Source of the DNA: DATKMG01 sp035541995
GTDB lineage: Bacteria > Acidobacteriota > Terriglobia > Versatilivoradales > Versatilivoraceae
DNA: 13,261 nt
Assembly: GCA_035541995.1 (NCBI GenBank)
Contig: DATKMG010000180.1
Coordinates: 1-13,261, forward strand
Direction of reading: 5' to 3'
This document shows, in pieces, positions 12,234 to 13,261 of this stretch. Each line of letters opens with the position of its first letter. Positions within the stretch are counted from its first letter, which is position 1. The position numbers and the translations under genes are program-made. The notes beneath the pieces were generated by a model. That model worked only from the letters and a program-made list of their open reading frames with translations, was not told the origin of the DNA and searched no databases.

Positions 12234-12310
12234 GGTTGCGTGCGGCATGGGTAGAGAAGGCTAGCCGGGAGAGTGCCCACCCAAAACACGTATGCACCGG
12301 CCACGCAACC
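12234..12310 (+). promoter_or_regulatory. Long-range stem with internal hairpin between recT and the exonuclease gene
   Basis: GGTTGCGTG (12234-12242) is exactly complementary to CACGCAACC (12302-12310), closing a 59-base loop. CGG (12243-12245) can pair with CCG (12297-12299). Inside, TGGGTA (12248-12253) pairs with TGCCCA (12274-12279), one pair being G-T. The closed structure starts 12 bases after the recT stop and ends 27 bases before the next ATG. It could be a 3' end, a processing site or a small structured RNA. Confidence 0.55.
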
Positions 12311-12337
12311 TGCCCGCCAGTCAGAAAGTGAGATTAA

Positions 12338-12907
12338 ATGAAGACAGTCTTTTTCGACATGGAAACAGGGGGAGTGACATTCGACAAGCCGATTATCCAG
12401 CTTGCCGCAATTGCGGTCGATGACGAATGGAAAGAACTTGAAACCTTTGAACGTAAGATCAAGTTCGATGAATCAAAGGCTGACCCAGGAGCCCTTGCCA
12501 TCAATCACTACAACCGCGAGGTTTGGGAAAAGGAAGGAATTCCCGAAGCCCTCGCCCAAAGCCAGTTTAACGAATTCCTGAATCGGCACAAATCGATAAG
12601 CATTGTCAGCAAGCGAACGGGAAGGCCCTACCAGGTGGCAAGACTGGCCGGTCACAATTCCAGTTTTGACAAGGAATTCCTGAAAAGGATGTACGGAGAC
12701 CAATTCCTTCCCGCGCATCCCCTTGTCCTCGATACCCTTCAGTTGGCTCTGTGGCATTTCCACGGAAAGACACCACAGCCGGATAAGTTCACCTTGACGG
12801 TGCTGTTGAATCATTTGGGGATTGAGTTGCCCGACGCTCACGATGCCCTCGCTGATGTGCGGGGGTCGATTGCTCTGGCGAAGGCACTTACCCCAGTACA
12901 AATTTAA
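12338..12907 (+). CDS. DnaQ-like 3'-5' exonuclease (DEDDh)
   Basis: The 189-residue protein has the three exonuclease motifs of the DnaQ/RNase T family: Exo I FFDMETGG (D7, E9), Exo II AGHNSSFDKEFL (D at about 111) and Exo III HDALADVRG (H at about 168, D at about 173). These five residues coordinate two metals for 3'-5' hydrolysis of single-stranded DNA or RNA ends. It lacks a polymerase or other domain, so it may act alone, as a proofreading factor or as a processing enzyme for the recombination module. It is not the 5'-3' exonuclease (RecE, lambda-Exo or YqaJ type) that usually partners RecT. The ATG has only a weak AAAGTGAG upstream. Confidence 0.9.
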   Translation: MKTVFFDMETGGVTFDKPIIQLAAIAVDDEWKELETFERKIKFDESKADPGALAINHYNREVWEKEGIPEALAQSQFNEFLNRHKSISIVSKRTGRPYQVARLAGHNSSFDKEFLKRMYGDQFLPAHPLVLDTLQLALWHFHGKTPQPDKFTLTVLLNHLGIELPDAHDALADVRGSIALAKALTPVQI

Positions 12908-12938
12908 GTTGAAAACGGTATCCAAGTGTGGTATCCAT

Positions 12939-13076
12939 ATGAGTATGCAAATTCAATTGCCAATCCTGAAATGCAAAAGATGTGGACACCGATGGAGCCC
13001 AAGAACAAACCAGCGACCGAATCGCTGTGCGAAGTGCCGAAGTCCTTACTGGCAGACGCCAAGGAAAGCAAAATAG
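12939..13076 (+). CDS. Small zinc-ribbon protein
   Basis: The 45-residue product has C12-x2-C15 and C30-x2-C33 with a conserved frame of basic and aromatic residues (CKRCGHRWSPR, then PNRCAKCRSPYW), a widespread single zinc-ribbon module. ATG 12939 is chosen over an upstream frame extension that runs back through the exonuclease gene and has no sensible sequence. A second ATG lies two codons on. Such modules occur alone or fused to ribbon-helix-helix or nuclease domains. Its end overlaps a HNH-type frame. Confidence 0.65.
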   Translation: MSMQIQLPILKCKRCGHRWSPRTNQRPNRCAKCRSPYWQTPRKAK

Positions 13077-13261
13077 ATAGGGCGATTAAGGCAGTTCTTC
13101 GTCTTCGACCGTGGACTGTTGATGAAGCTACTGGATGCTGGAATTGGAATCGTCCACCGAGTTCTGGCGGTTATGGACAGTTCTATGGAATGGGTGCCCA
13201 CCGAGTCGTTTATGCTGCCATTAAAAGGCGGAAAATTACTGGAAAACGTCTCGATCATCTC
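12971..13261 (+). CDS. HNH endonuclease, N-terminal part, cut by the right edge
   Basis: A frame open to the window end encodes GCWNWNRPPSSGGYGQF, then GAHRVVYAAIKRRK and RLDHL. This is the start of an HNH nuclease of the phage type, in which CWNW leads the fold and the H in DHL begins the HNH motif. The catalytic remainder lies outside the window. The start is uncertain: ATG 12971, 12980 or 12992, or GTG 13034, all without a clear ribosome-binding site. Any of them overlaps the zinc-ribbon gene in another frame. It may be a free-standing homing nuclease. Confidence 0.7.
   Translation, partial: MQKMWTPMEPKNKPATESLCEVPKSLLADAKESKIDRAIKAVLRLRPWTVDEATGCWNWNRPPSSGGYGQFYGMGAHRVVYAAIKRRKITGKRLDHL

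Noticed and set aside
11406..12248. Long minus-strand open frame (280 codons)
   Set aside because: It is antisense to the recT tail, leucine- and arginine-rich as expected from the complement of a K/E/P-rich coding sequence, and shows no motif.
12822..12938. Upstream extension of the zinc-ribbon protein
   Set aside because: It overlaps the catalytic Exo III region of the exonuclease and adds a sequence without domain character; ATG 12939 fits the zinc-ribbon module.
1..13261. CRISPR array, rRNA or tRNA genes
   Set aside because: No regularly spaced 25-40-base repeats and no conserved rRNA or tRNA sequence were seen on reading both strands; short or divergent tRNAs cannot be fully excluded by eye.

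Overview
The window looks like the early/replication side of a temperate phage, a prophage or a phage-like plasmid from a moderately GC-rich bacterium. The case rests on gene content: a lysis-type glucosaminidase, a HTH protein that looks like a replication initiator, RNase H, SF2 and SF1 helicases, a DNA methyltransferase, a ParB-fold protein, RecT, a DnaQ-like exonuclease, tightly packed small genes, and an HNH endonuclease. No rRNA, tRNA, integrase, capsid or portal gene is visible. The host cannot be fixed from the sequence. A soil or sediment lineage such as Acidobacteriota is a guess from the general look of the proteins, not evidence.

Layout. Bases 1-671 (+) hold the end of an unrecognised gene and a GH73-type glucosaminidase. 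Bases 672-1027 have no gene but carry a perfect 12-bp inverted repeat, four spaced G4 runs and a long AT-rich imperfect palindrome. Bases 1028-1656 (-) hold a two-gene cassette resembling a divergent HicB/HicA toxin-antitoxin pair, with its own sigma70-like promoter. Bases 1747-2670 (-) hold an intact IS1-family transposase, perhaps flanked by an 8-bp target duplication that overlaps the -35 box of the cassette promoter. From 2907 to the right edge everything is on the + strand: a wHTH-like protein of unknown function; the initiator-like protein; RNase H; SF2 helicase; methyltransferase; three small ORFs; a small ribbon-helix-helix gene; a UvrD-like helicase; a 52-aa membrane protein; the ParB-like protein; RecT; exonuclease; a zinc-ribbon protein; and a truncated HNH ORF.

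How the parts may work together. The initiator-like gene (3809-4333) contains five copies of a 12-bp repeat spaced about two or three helical turns apart and lying in two reading frames. This suggests a lambda-O-like origin embedded in its own initiator gene. Its leader folds into hairpins whose 7-nt loops are exactly complementary, and the second hairpin covers the start region, so initiator dosage may be set by RNA structure. The helicases and RNase H would serve replication, RecT and the exonuclease recombination, and the methyltransferase modification. A second structured leader precedes the ParB-like gene: a 7-codon leader ORF with a strong Shine-Dalgarno overlaps one of two mutually exclusive hairpins, and the other hairpin pairs with the ribosome-binding site. 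A third long-range stem precedes the exonuclease. Structured leaders therefore recur at the control points of this early region. All folding statements are hand-read complementarity, with no energies calculated.
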